Shown piece after piece: positions 8,527 through 17,057 of a stretch of 64,000 bases of DNA. This DNA comes from DSNY01 sp040752195 (GTDB lineage Bacteria > Pseudomonadota > Gammaproteobacteria > Burkholderiales > Burkholderiaceae_F). Under the pieces are notes generated by a model. The model did not search any database. It saw only the letters and a list, made by a program, of their open reading frames with translations, and was not told the DNA's origin. The stretch spans positions 10,921-74,920 of the forward strand of contig JBFMFC010000013.1 in the NCBI GenBank assembly GCA_040752195.1, in the 5' to 3' direction. The translations under genes were made by a program, and so were the position numbers. Every line of letters begins with the position of its first letter. Positions within the stretch are counted from its first letter, which is position 1.

Positions 8527-9966
8527 GTGCAAGACACGCCGTCGGCAACCCGCCACCCGCAGCCGAAGCCAGCGCCGTTCCTGCGCTTTCTCGCGCAGTC
8601 GCGCGCGCTCGCGGCTGCCGCCGCCCCGATCGAAGTGCGCGGACGGCTTACGCGCGTGGCGGGGCTGGTGATGGAAGCGGTGGGGTTGAAGCTGCCGGTC
8701 GGCGCGCAAGTGACGGTATTGCAGGACGCGTCGCTGCGCGTCGATGCCGAAGTGGTCGGGTTCAACGGCGAGCGCCTGTTCCTGATGCCGGCGACCGATC
8801 CGTACGGGCTGCGGCCCGGCGCGATGGTCGTGGCGCACGAGTCCGCCGCCGCGCGCCCGCGCCTGCACCGCAACAACCACCCGCGCCGGCGCGCCGAGGA
8901 CCGCACGCGCCATCTGCCGATGGGCGATGCGCTGCTCGGCCGCGTGGTCGACCCGAACGGGCGCCCGCTCGACCGGCTCGGCGCGCTCGAAGGCGCCGAG
9001 CTGCAGCCGCTCGCGCGGCGGCCGATCAACGCGATGGAGCGCGAGCCGGTGCGCAACCCGCTCGACGTCGGCGTGCGCGCGATCAACGCGCTCGCGACGG
9101 TCGGCCGCGGCCAGCGCATGGGGCTGTTCGCCGGCTCGGGTGTGGGCAAGAGCGTGCTGCTCGGCATGATGGCCCGGTACACGAGCGCGGACGTGACCGT
9201 CGTCGGGCTGATCGGCGAACGCGGCCGCGAGGTCAAGGAGTTCATCGAGGACATCCTCGGGCCGCAGGGTTTGCGCCGCGCCGTCGTCGTCGCCGCGCCC
9301 GCCGACACGCCGCCGCTGCTGCGCATGCAGGGCGCGGCGTATGCGACCGCGATCGCCGAGCACTATCGCGACCAGGGCAAGCAGGTGCTGCTGCTGCTCG
9401 ATTCGCTGACCCGCTACGCGATGGCCGCGCGCGAGATCGCGCTGGCGATCGGCGAGCCGCCGGCGACCAAAGGCTATCCGCCGTCGGTGTTCGCCAAGCT
9501 GCCGCAGCTCGTCGAGCGCGCGGGCAACGCGGCCGCCGGACAAGGCTCGATCACCGCCTTCTACACGGTCCTCACCGAGGGCGACGATCCGCAGGATCCG
9601 GTCGCGGACTCGGCACGCGCGATCCTCGACGGCCACATCGTGCTGTCGCGGCAGCTCGCCGATGCCGGCCACTACCCGGCGATCGACGTCGAAGCGTCGA
9701 TCTCGCGCGTGATGACCTCGATCGTCGGGCCCGACCAAATCGAGCTGGCGCGCCGCTTCAAGGCGCTTTATTCGCGCTTTGCGCGCAACCGCGACTTGCT
9801 ATCGGTAGGCGCCTACGTACCCGGCAACGACCGCCTGCTCGACGCGGCGATCGCAGCCTACCCGCGCATGGAGGCTTTTCTGCAGCAGTCGATGAACGAG
9901 GCCTCTTCGCTCGCCGAGGCGCACGGCCGGCTGGCAGCGTTGCTCAGCACGGTGGAGATCAAGTGA
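8527..9966 (+). CDS. fliI: Flagellum-specific ATPase FliI
   Basis: Hexameric ATPase that energises the flagellar type III export apparatus; homologous to the F1 beta subunit. 479 residues starting at a GTG. Walker A is GSGVGKS (203-209), Walker B is in QVLLLLDSLTRYAMA, and the family motif ATKGYPPSVFAKLPQLVERAG is complete. The C-terminal domain contains SVGAYVPGNDRLLDAAI. Gene order fliH-fliI-fliJ supports an export-ATPase module. Confidence 0.97.
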   Translation: MQDTPSATRHPQPKPAPFLRFLAQSRALAAAAAPIEVRGRLTRVAGLVMEAVGLKLPVGAQVTVLQDASLRVDAEVVGFNGERLFLMPATDPYGLRPGAMVVAHESAAARPRLHRNNHPRRRAEDRTRHLPMGDALLGRVVDPNGRPLDRLGALEGAELQPLARRPINAMEREPVRNPLDVGVRAINALATVGRGQRMGLFAGSGVGKSVLLGMMARYTSADVTVVGLIGERGREVKEFIEDILGPQGLRRAVVVAAPADTPPLLRMQGAAYATAIAEHYRDQGKQVLLLLDSLTRYAMAAREIALAIGEPPATKGYPPSVFAKLPQLVERAGNAAAGQGSITAFYTVLTEGDDPQDPVADSARAILDGHIVLSRQLADAGHYPAIDVEASISRVMTSIVGPDQIELARRFKALYSRFARNRDLLSVGAYVPGNDRLLDAAIAAYPRMEAFLQQSMNEASSLAEAHGRLAALLSTVEIK

Positions 9967-10054
9967 GGCTGCGGGACTCGGCCATCGATCCGCCCAGCGT
10001 GTCCATCGCCCACATCGATCCGTCCGCTCCCGAATCCTGAATCCGCACACGCCC

Positions 10055-10507
10055 ATGCAGGAAACCAACCTCGCCATGCTGATCGAACTGGCCGTCACGT
10101 CGCGCGACGCGGCGGCGGCGCGGCGCGCGCAGGCGGCAATGGGCCTCGCGCAGGCGCAGGCGCAGCTCGAGTTGCTGCGCGGCTATGCGCGCGACTACGA
10201 GCGGCGCGCGCAGACGACGCTGACGCAGGGCATCGACATGGCGGCGCAGAACAACCTGCGCGCCTTCGCGGCCAAGCTGCAGCAGGCGATCGATGCGCAG
10301 CGGCTCGAGGTGCAGCGGCGCTCGGACGCGCTGGCCGCGGCCGACGAGGAGCTTCGACAGGCGCACAAGCGCGTCAAGAGCATGCAGGCGCTGGCCGAGC
10401 GCCGGCTCGCCGACGCGCGCCAGGCGCTCGCGCGGCACGAACAGAAGGCGCAGGACGAGCTGGCGCAGTCCGGCCGCGAGCGGCCGCTCGCGGCGTCCAA
10501 GTGGTGA
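10055..10507 (+). CDS. fliJ: Flagellar export chaperone FliJ
   Basis: Small coiled-coil protein that docks on the FliI ring like the gamma subunit of F-ATPase and helps deliver substrates to FlhA. 150 residues, almost entirely helical and rich in Ala, Gln, Arg and Glu, with heptad-like spacing throughout (about 15-145). Identification rests on length, composition and position between fliI and fliK; FliJ sequences are poorly conserved. Confidence 0.85.
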   Translation: MQETNLAMLIELAVTSRDAAAARRAQAAMGLAQAQAQLELLRGYARDYERRAQTTLTQGIDMAAQNNLRAFAAKLQQAIDAQRLEVQRRSDALAAADEELRQAHKRVKSMQALAERRLADARQALARHEQKAQDELAQSGRERPLAASKW

Positions 10508-10520
10508 CCGGGGGTAACCG

Positions 10521-11678
10521 ATGAACGACCTGAACATCGCCGCGCTGCAGACCGCGCGCCCAACCAACGCCGGCGGCCCCCGCGCGGCGGACTCGCGCAG
10601 CGCGGAAGATCCTGCGAGCGCGTTCGACCGAGTGATGGCGCGCGTCGCGCGGCAGGATGCGGACAAGGCGCAGCGGCGTTGCGCAACGGCCGACGGCGAC
10701 GAACCGCAGACGGACGACGACGCGGCATCGGCGCCGACCGCCGACGCAGCCGACGGCGGCGCGACCGCGGTCGCCGTCGCCCAGATCGTCGACCTCGCGA
10801 CGACGGTCGCGGCAACGGCGGCACCCGCGACCACGACCACGACCGCGGGCGTAGACGCGCAAGCGGCACCGCAGGTTCAAGACGCGCCGCGCGACGCCGC
10901 GCCGGCGACCGCAGCTCGGCCATCGTTCATGCCCGTGCCGGCCGACCCAGCGGATCGCCCGGACGCGCCGATGCAAGCGATCGACGTGTCGGGCCGCGAT
11001 GCGGCCCGGCCGCCACGCACCTCGCCTCGCACCGCGCCCGCGATCGCCGCCGACGCAACGAAGGGCGTGGACCCCGCGGCAGCGCCGGCCGCAGCCGCCG
11101 GTGCGACGATCGAACGCGCGGCCGAGCCCGACGCACAGCGCTTCGAACAGGCGCTCGCCGCGGCGCACACGGCAGCGCGCGCCGACGCCACACCCGCCGG
11201 CAACCCTGCGACGCCGGGCGTTGCGCCGACGGCGCACGCGACGTACACGGTGGCGCACGCGAAGGTCGCGACCCCCGTGTTGCACCCGGGTTTCGGCGAG
11301 GACCTCGCCAACCGCGTCGTCTTCCTCGCGGGCCAGCGCGTGCAGAGCGCGGAGATCGCGTTGACGCCGGCCGATCTCGGCCCGCTTTCGGTGACGATCG
11401 AGATGCGCGGCCACGAAGCACAACTGTTTTTCGGCGCCGCGCACGCGACGACACGCGCGGCGATCGAGGACGCGCTGCCGCGGCTGCGCGAGATGTTCGC
11501 CGGCAGCGGGCTGCAGCTCGCGGATGCGCAGGTCGGCGATCACGCCCGACGCGACTTCGCGCGCCCCCAGCGCAACGCGGGGGAGCCGATGCGCGCCATC
11601 GCCGGCATCAACGTCGTGCCCGATCTGCGCCCGGCGCGGCCGGCACGCCCGGACCGGCTGATCGACGTGGTCGTGTGA
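10521..11678 (+). CDS. fliK: Flagellar hook-length control protein FliK
   Basis: Secreted ruler that measures hook length and switches export specificity through FlhB. 385 residues: a long, low-complexity Ala/Thr/Asp/Pro-rich N-terminal ruler region (about 1-250) and the conserved C-terminal domain with LTPADLGPLSVTIEM, HEAQLFFGAAHATTRAAIED and LPRLREMFAGSGLQL. The start is preceded by GGGGGTAACCG. It is the last gene of the fliF operon; a 215-base gap separates it from fliL. Confidence 0.9.
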   Translation: MNDLNIAALQTARPTNAGGPRAADSRSAEDPASAFDRVMARVARQDADKAQRRCATADGDEPQTDDDAASAPTADAADGGATAVAVAQIVDLATTVAATAAPATTTTTAGVDAQAAPQVQDAPRDAAPATAARPSFMPVPADPADRPDAPMQAIDVSGRDAARPPRTSPRTAPAIAADATKGVDPAAAPAAAAGATIERAAEPDAQRFEQALAAAHTAARADATPAGNPATPGVAPTAHATYTVAHAKVATPVLHPGFGEDLANRVVFLAGQRVQSAEIALTPADLGPLSVTIEMRGHEAQLFFGAAHATTRAAIEDALPRLREMFAGSGLQLADAQVGDHARRDFARPQRNAGEPMRAIAGINVVPDLRPARPARPDRLIDVVV

Positions 11679-11808
11679 AACGGCGGTTTCAGCGCCCTGC
11701 GGTTCACCGACGCGCGGCCGACAACGCGCGCTGCGAGCGGACGAATCCTCGATCCTGAGTCGGCGATCCGCCCTCCCGATTCCGGGCGTTTATCGCGGGA
11801 TCGGGCCC

Positions 11809-11828
11809 CCTCAAGCCCCCGAATAATC
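11809..11828 (+). promoter_or_regulatory. Second copy of the fliF/fliL upstream motif
   Basis: CCTCAAG followed by CCCCCGAATAATC, 65 bases before the fliL start codon, matching the element upstream of fliF at 5026-5046. Here a GCCGAATAC lies 15 bases after TCAAG, which is closer to a sigma-28 -10 element. This supports a separate promoter for fliLMNOPQR. Confidence 0.4.
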
Positions 11829-11893
11829 GTGCCGAATACGCCGCCCGCCGTTGGGGCCGGCGAGCGCGAACCGCATTCGACACGGAGCATTCG

Positions 11894-12391
11894 ATGGCCG
11901 ACAAGGACGCCAAGGCGGAAGACGCCAAGGCCCCCACGAAGAGCAAGTCCAAGCTGCTGCTGATCGTCGGCGTCGGCGCTGCGCTGCTCGCCGCGGGCGG
12001 TGGCGCCGCCGCCTACCTGCTGATCGGAAAGAAGGACGCAGCGCATGCGGCCGAGCAGAAGGCGCCGCCGAAGAAGGCGCCGGTGTTCGTCGATCTCGAA
12101 TCCTTCACGGTCAATCTGAGCGACGAGGACGACAACCGTTTCATGCAGGTCAAGCTCGTCGCGGAGATGCGCGACAACGCCGCGGGTGAAGTGCTGAAGA
12201 ACATGATGCCTGCGGTGCGCAGCGAAATCCTGCTGCTGCTCGGCTCCAAGCGCTCGACCGACCTGGCCACGCGCGAAGGCAAGGAAAAACTCGCGCAGGA
12301 GATCATCGCCGCGGCCAACAAGGCGCTCGAACGCACGAGCGCCGAAAAGGGCGTCGAGGCCGTGAACTTCACGCACCTGATCATTCAATGA
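11894..12391 (+). CDS. fliL: Flagellar basal body-associated protein FliL
   Basis: Single-pass membrane protein that rings the stator units and raises torque. 165 residues: charged cytoplasmic N-terminus, one membrane segment (about 19-42), then the periplasmic domain with VFVDLESFTVNLSD, FMQVKLVAEM and the C-terminal KGVEAVNFTHLIIQ. A GGAG lies 6 bases before the ATG. First gene of the fliLMNOPQR operon. Confidence 0.93.
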   Translation: MADKDAKAEDAKAPTKSKSKLLLIVGVGAALLAAGGGAAAYLLIGKKDAAHAAEQKAPPKKAPVFVDLESFTVNLSDEDDNRFMQVKLVAEMRDNAAGEVLKNMMPAVRSEILLLLGSKRSTDLATREGKEKLAQEIIAAANKALERTSAEKGVEAVNFTHLIIQ

Positions 12392-12454
12392 CGGATCGCG
12401 CAACGCGGGCGGCGGACCGCGCAGCGCGCCATCCGCAGCACGAACGGCGAGCAC

Positions 12455-13462
12455 ATGCCTGACCACTTCCTGTCCCAGGACGAAGTCGACGCGCTGCTGG
12501 AAGGCGTCACCGGCGAGTCGCAGAAGCTCGACAAGGACGACAGCGGCGGCGGCATTCGCGACTACGACATCGCGAACCAGGAGCGCATCGTCCGCGGGCG
12601 CATGCCCACGCTCGAGATCATCAACGAGCGCTTCGCGCGCAACTTGCGGCTCGGGCTGTTCAACTTCATGCGCCGCAGCCCGGAAGTCGCGGTCGGTCCG
12701 GTGCGCGTGATCAAGTATTCGGCTTTCCTGCGCGACATCGTCGTGCCGACCAACATCAATATCGTGTCGGCCGCGCCGCTGCGCGGCAACGCGCTGCTGA
12801 TCTTCGATCCGAATCTGGTGTTCGCGGTGATCGACACGCTGTTCGGCGGCACCGGCAAGCTGCACGCGCGCATCGAAGGGCGCGACTTTTCGCCGACCGA
12901 AAGCCGGATCATCCAGCGGCTGGTCGATGTCGCGCTCGCCGAGTACACGAAGGCGTGGAGCGGACTGTTCCGCTTCAACTTCCAGTACCTGCGCTCGGAG
13001 ATGCACACGCAGTTCGCCAACATCGCCACGCCGTCGGAGATCGTCGTCGCGACGACCTTCACGATCGAGGTCGGCGAGCAGAGCGGTGAGGTGCACATCT
13101 GCTTCCCGTATTCGACGCTCGAGCCGATCCGCGACATCCTGTACTCGACCGTGCAGGGCGATGCGCACGAGCCCGACCGGCGCTGGATGCGGCTGCTGAC
13201 GCAGCAGGTGCAGTCGGCCGACGTCGAGCTGACCGCCGAGCTGGCGCGCACGACGCTGACCGTCCGCGAACTGCTGAAGCTGCGGGTCGGCGACTTCGTC
13301 GAACTCCCGCTGAAGGAGCTGATCCACGCGCACGTCGACGGCGTGCCGGTGATGGAGTGCCGCTTCGGCGCGGTCAACGGCCACACCGCGATCCGCATCG
13401 AAAGACTGCTGAAGTACTCGCACTTCACCGACGGACGATACGTCGAAGGGACCGACCAATGA
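12455..13462 (+). CDS. fliM: Flagellar motor switch protein FliM
   Basis: C-ring protein that binds CheY-P and sets the rotation direction. 335 residues. The N-terminal CheY-binding peptide is present (FLSQDEVDALLEGV, residues 4-17), followed by the CheC-like middle domain (about 40-230, RFARNLRLGLFNFMRRSPEV) and the C-terminal SpoA domain (RTTLTVRELLKLRVGDFVELPL). Its stop codon overlaps the fliN start (ATGA), implying translational coupling. Confidence 0.98.
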   Translation: MPDHFLSQDEVDALLEGVTGESQKLDKDDSGGGIRDYDIANQERIVRGRMPTLEIINERFARNLRLGLFNFMRRSPEVAVGPVRVIKYSAFLRDIVVPTNINIVSAAPLRGNALLIFDPNLVFAVIDTLFGGTGKLHARIEGRDFSPTESRIIQRLVDVALAEYTKAWSGLFRFNFQYLRSEMHTQFANIATPSEIVVATTFTIEVGEQSGEVHICFPYSTLEPIRDILYSTVQGDAHEPDRRWMRLLTQQVQSADVELTAELARTTLTVRELLKLRVGDFVELPLKELIHAHVDGVPVMECRFGAVNGHTAIRIERLLKYSHFTDGRYVEGTDQ

Positions 13463-13881
13463 GCGATCAACTCGACCCCGCACGGGGCACCGACGACGAT
13501 TGGGCCGCCGCGCTCGCCGAACAGAAGGCGGCCGACGGCTCAGTCACCGTCGACGCCGCGCAGCCCGCCAACATCTTCCAGCGCCTCGCGCCGGGCGCCC
13601 CCGGCGCGCCCGAAAGCGCGCAGGACATCGACCTGATCCTCGACATCCCCGTCAATCTGACCGTCGAGCTGGGCCGCACGAAGATCCCGATCAAGCACAT
13701 CCTGCAGCTCGCGCAGGGCTCGGTGATCGAGCTGGACGCGCTCGCCGGAGAGCCGATGGACGTGCTGGTCAACGGCTGCCTGATCGCGCAGGGCGAGGTC
13801 GTCGTCGTCAACGAAAGGTTCGGCATCCGCCTGACCGACATCGTCACGCCGAGCGAACGGATGCGGAGACTGCACAAATGA
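13459..13881 (+). CDS. fliN: Flagellar motor switch protein FliN
   Basis: C-ring protein that also docks the export ATPase complex. 140 residues: a variable N-terminus and a C-terminal SpoA domain (about 55-135) with LDIPVNLTVELGRTKIPIKH, LAQGSVIELDALAGEPMDV and VVNERFGIRLTDIV. The start at 13459 overlaps the fliM stop by 4 bases; the longer upstream frame is a shadow over fliM. It in turn overlaps fliO by 4 bases. Confidence 0.97.
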   Translation: MSDQLDPARGTDDDWAAALAEQKAADGSVTVDAAQPANIFQRLAPGAPGAPESAQDIDLILDIPVNLTVELGRTKIPIKHILQLAQGSVIELDALAGEPMDVLVNGCLIAQGEVVVVNERFGIRLTDIVTPSERMRRLHK

Positions 13882-14282
13882 GCGTCGGCCGGCGGCCGGT
13901 GAACGACGTTCGGGGCGTGTTCGCGGCGTTGGCGCTCGCGAGCGCGCCGGCCTATGCGCAGGTGGCGGCCGAAGGCCCGTCGCTGCTGCCGATGGTCGTC
14001 GCGCTCGTCTTCGTACTGGCGCTGATCCCGCTGGCGATGTGGCTGCTCAAGCGGCTCGGCGGCGCGCAGCCGGCCGGCAGCGCCGGGCTGCGTGTCGTCG
14101 CGCAGCTTGCGCTGGGTCCGCGTGAACGCATCGTCGTCATCGAGGCCGGCGAACGCTGGCTGCTGCTCGGCGTCACCGCTGCGAGCATCAACCGCGTCGG
14201 CTCGCTGCCCAAGGGCGACGCGAGTGCGCTTGCCGGCTCGGCGACATCGTTCGCCTCGCTGATGGCAAGAGTGCAGAAGTGA
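13878..14282 (+). CDS. fliO: Flagellar biosynthetic protein FliO
   Basis: Membrane assembly factor for the FliP ring of the export gate. 134 residues: an N-terminal hydrophobic segment ending in APAYAQ (signal-like, about 12-28), one membrane helix (about 36-55, MVVALVFVLALIPLAMWLL), then a cytoplasmic domain with LALGPRERIVVIEAGERWLLLGVT, the conserved FliO core. The start overlaps the fliN stop (ATGA). A GTG start for fliP overlaps its stop. Confidence 0.92.
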   Translation: MSVGRRPVNDVRGVFAALALASAPAYAQVAAEGPSLLPMVVALVFVLALIPLAMWLLKRLGGAQPAGSAGLRVVAQLALGPRERIVVIEAGERWLLLGVTAASINRVGSLPKGDASALAGSATSFASLMARVQK

Positions 14283-15118
14283 ACGCACGATCGGAATCCC
14301 GCGTGCCCTCCGGTGCGAAAGGGCGGTTCGTCTGCGGCGCGCCGTGGCTCCCCCCTTTGAGAATGGGGGGCCGGGGGGGATTTCTCGTCCTCTTCGCGCT
14401 GCTGCTCCTGATCGCATCGAGCAACCCCGCCCTCGCCCAGACCAGCCCGATCCAGGTCACTGCGGCGCCCGGCGCCGGCGGCGGCACCACGTACTCGGTG
14501 CCGGTGCAGACGCTGCTCTTTTTCACGCTGCTGACCTTCCTGCCGGCGGTGCTGCTGATGATGACGAGCTTCACGCGCATCATCATCGTGCTGTCGCTGC
14601 TCCGAATGGCGCTCGGAACGCAGACGACGCCGCCGAACCAGGTGCTGATCGGGCTGGCGCTGTTCCTCACTTTCTTCGTGATGGGGCCGACTTTCGACCG
14701 CATCCACGACACGGCCTACGTTCCCTACCGCGACCAGAAACTGAACTTCGAGCAGGCGCTCGCGACCGGCTCGGCGCCGATGAAGGACTTCATGCTCAAG
14801 CACACGCGCGCCAACGATCTGGAGCTGTTCACGCGCATGGGCCGCGTCGAAGGCGCCGACAGCGCCGAGAAACTGCCGCTGCGCGTCGTGATCCCGGCTT
14901 TCGTCACGAGCGAGCTGAAGACCGCGTTCCAGATCGGCTTCATGGTCTTCATCCCGTTCCTGATCATCGACATGGTGGTCGCCAGCGTGCTGATGTCGAT
15001 GGGCATGATGATGCTGTCGCCGGTGCTGATCGCGCTGCCTTTCAAGCTGATGCTGTTCGTGCTCGCCGACGGCTGGAACCTGCTGATCGGTTCGCTGGTC
15101 GCGAGCTTCCAGATCTGA
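14279..15118 (+). CDS. fliP: Flagellar export-gate protein FliP
   Basis: Core membrane protein of the flagellar type III export gate (FliP5-FliQ4-FliR1). The conserved body includes LPAVLLMMTSFTRIIIVLSL, LRMALGTQTTPPNQVLIGL and FMLKHTRANDLELF. The start is uncertain. GTG at 14279 overlaps the fliO stop and gives 279 residues; ATG at 14363 gives 251 residues, the usual family length, with a clean signal peptide (GGFLVLFALLLLIASSNPALA). The 84 bases between the two starts include most of a G-rich palindromic repeat (14348-14382), so the extra N-terminus is either untranslated or a repeat-derived addition. Confidence 0.95.
   Translation: MNARSESRVPSGAKGRFVCGAPWLPPLRMGGRGGFLVLFALLLLIASSNPALAQTSPIQVTAAPGAGGGTTYSVPVQTLLFFTLLTFLPAVLLMMTSFTRIIIVLSLLRMALGTQTTPPNQVLIGLALFLTFFVMGPTFDRIHDTAYVPYRDQKLNFEQALATGSAPMKDFMLKHTRANDLELFTRMGRVEGADSAEKLPLRVVIPAFVTSELKTAFQIGFMVFIPFLIIDMVVASVLMSMGMMMLSPVLIALPFKLMLFVLADGWNLLIGSLVASFQI
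14348..14382. repeat. REP-like G-rich palindrome at the fliP 5' end
   Basis: CTCCCCCC, then TTTGAGAAT, GGGGGG, CC and GGGGGGGATTT: a C-run/G-run palindrome. In the reverse frame it reads EIPPGPPFSKGG, a peptide signature I associate with interspersed repeats in Burkholderiales genomes. It can form a 6-bp C/G stem. It covers the ATG alternative start of fliP and may influence fliP translation. Confidence 0.6.
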
Positions 15119-15155
15119 GCCAACCGGACCCTGACTCCAAGATCGCCTCCTCCCG

Positions 15156-15425
15156 ATGAATCCCCAATCCGTCATCACCCTCGGCCAGCAGGCGCTCTAC
15201 GTGATGCTGATGATCGCCTCGCCGATGCTCGTCGCCGCGCTCGTCGTCGGGCTGATCGTCTCGATCCTGCAGGCGGCCACGCAGATCAACGAGATGACGC
15301 TGTCGTTCATCCCGAAGCTCGTCGCGATCCTCGCCGCGCTGGTCATCGCCGGCCCCTGGATCATCACGTACTACGTCGACTACGTGCGGCGCCTGTTCGA
15401 GTCGATCCCGACGGCGATCGGGTGA
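15156..15425 (+). CDS. fliQ: Flagellar export-gate protein FliQ
   Basis: Small export-gate subunit forming the helical plug with FliP and FliR. 89 residues with two membrane helices (about 16-38 and 52-72) and the family motif ILQAATQINEMTLSFIPKL. Length is exactly typical. It lies 37 bases after fliP and 71 bases before fliR. Confidence 0.97.
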   Translation: MNPQSVITLGQQALYVMLMIASPMLVAALVVGLIVSILQAATQINEMTLSFIPKLVAILAALVIAGPWIITYYVDYVRRLFESIPTAIG

Positions 15426-15496
15426 ACGGCGCTGCGTCGGGCGCGCGCCGCGCCGTGCGATCGCTGCGGACGACGGGTGATTGATCCGGGAACGCG

Positions 15497-16264
15497 ATGA
15501 TCAGCTTCACCTCCGAGCAGCTCGCCGCGTGGTACGGCGCGGTGTTCTGGCCGCTCGTGCGGGTGCTCGCGCTGTTTGCCGCTGCGCCGCTGCTCGCGCA
15601 CCGCGCGATCCCGGTGCGGATCAAGGTCGGGCTCGGGCTCGCGATCGCGGTCGTTCTGATGCCGGTCGTGCCGGCGCCGCCGATCACCGACGTGATGACC
15701 GCGGCGGGCTTCGCGCTGCTGGTGCAGAACGTCCTGATCGGGCTGATCATCGGCTTCACGGTGCGCGTGATCTTCGCCGCGCTCGAGATCGCGGGCGAGC
15801 TGATCGGCCTGCAGATGGGGCTGTCGTTCGCCGGCTTCTTCAACCCCGCGACCGGCCAGGCGCAGACCCCCGTGGCGAGCTTCATGTCGCTGCTCGCGCT
15901 GCTGATGTTCGTCGCGATCGACGGCCACCTGCTGCTGATCCACGCGCTCGCCGAAAGCTTCCGGCTGTTCCCGCTGGCGGCCGGCGACTTCGCGCTGCCG
16001 CTGACTTTCGAGCGCGTCGCGCGCTTCGGCGCCGAGATGTTCGCGATCGGGCTCGCGATCGCCCTGCCCTTTCTCGCGGTGATGCTGCTGACCAACGTCG
16101 TGCTGGGCGTGCTGGCGCGGATCGCTCCGCAACTGAACATCTTCGCGGTGGGCTTCCCGCTGACGCTGCTGGTCGGCCTGGCCGTGCTGTTCCTGCTGCT
16201 GCCCTACATCGAAGCGCCGCTGCGCGCCGCGCTCGAACGCGGCGTCGGCGCGTGGGTCAACTGA
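15497..16264 (+). CDS. fliR: Flagellar export-gate protein FliR
   Basis: Export-gate subunit that completes the FliPQR pore and contacts FlhB. 255 residues with about six hydrophobic segments and typical motifs ALFAAAPLLAHRAIPVRIKVGLG, IGLQMGLSFAGFFNPATG and APQLNIFAVGFPLTLLVGL. It ends the fliL operon; flhB and flhA are not in this window. Confidence 0.96.
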   Translation: MISFTSEQLAAWYGAVFWPLVRVLALFAAAPLLAHRAIPVRIKVGLGLAIAVVLMPVVPAPPITDVMTAAGFALLVQNVLIGLIIGFTVRVIFAALEIAGELIGLQMGLSFAGFFNPATGQAQTPVASFMSLLALLMFVAIDGHLLLIHALAESFRLFPLAAGDFALPLTFERVARFGAEMFAIGLAIALPFLAVMLLTNVVLGVLARIAPQLNIFAVGFPLTLLVGLAVLFLLLPYIEAPLRAALERGVGAWVN

Positions 16265-16375
16265 CGCGGGTCGCGGACCGCGGGTCAAGCGGCCGGCATC
16301 CGCGCGATCCCCGCGCAGGCGCCGGAGCATCCGGCCGCCTCCGGCGCGCCGGCGACGCCTGACTAGACTTCCGGC

Positions 16376-17047
16376 ATGGCGCTGCTGCACATGCCGGTCG
16401 GGACGCAGTTCGCATGGCTCACGGCCGTGCTGTTCGCGCCGATCGCGTTGTGGGCGCTCGCCAGTGTGCGCGGCCGATTCCTGCCGGACGGCGCTGCGCA
16501 GCACGCCTGGTTCGCGGGCATCGTCTGTGTCGCGTTTCTGTGGTCGCTGCCCGTCAAGTCGGCGCCGGGCGTGCAGTTCGGCCTGCTCGGGGTTGCGCTG
16601 TTCTCGCTGCTGTTCGGCCGCGCGCGGGCGATTCTCGGGCTCGTCGCGGCACTGGCGTTGCACGCGGCGCTCACCGGCGGCGCGTGGCGCAACTTCGGTC
16701 TGAACGGCCTGCTGCTGGCGGCGTTCCCGGCCTGGACGGCCACGGCATTGCAGCGGTGGATCGAGACGCGCCTGCCGAAGAACCTGTTCGTCTTCATCAT
16801 CGGCAACGGCCTGTTCGTCGTTCTCGTGACGACGGCGGCGACCAGTGTGGCGCAACTGCTCGTCGCCGCGGCCGTCGTTGCGCCCTCGGCCGCGGCGCAG
16901 CTCGGCGAGGCGATCGGCTACGCGCTGCTGCTCGCGTGGGGCGAGGCGCTGGCGAGCGGGATGATCTTCTCGGCGCTCGTCATCTATCGACCGAACGTCG
17001 TGCTGACCTACCGGCAGGATCTGTACCTGCCGCCGCGCGGCCGGTAG
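16376..17047 (+). CDS. CbiM-like energy-coupling-factor transporter S component
   Basis: Hydrophobic protein of 223 residues with about six membrane segments. The N-terminal MPVGTQFAW region, the block LTGGAWRNFGLNGLLLAAFPAW and the C-terminal LAWGEALASGMIFSALVIYRP resemble the predicted cobalt/nickel uptake CbiM family found next to flagellar genes in several betaproteobacteria. No ATPase or T component is adjacent, so substrate and partners are unknown. It follows fliR by 111 bases and faces the convergent patatin gene. Confidence 0.6.
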   Translation: MALLHMPVGTQFAWLTAVLFAPIALWALASVRGRFLPDGAAQHAWFAGIVCVAFLWSLPVKSAPGVQFGLLGVALFSLLFGRARAILGLVAALALHAALTGGAWRNFGLNGLLLAAFPAWTATALQRWIETRLPKNLFVFIIGNGLFVVLVTTAATSVAQLLVAAAVVAPSAAAQLGEAIGYALLLAWGEALASGMIFSALVIYRPNVVLTYRQDLYLPPRGR

Positions 17048-17057
17048 CTCGCGCGCC

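Noticed and set aside
6744..9326. 860-codon minus-strand frame
   Set aside because: Antisense to fliG, fliH and fliI, which are clearly coding on the plus strand.
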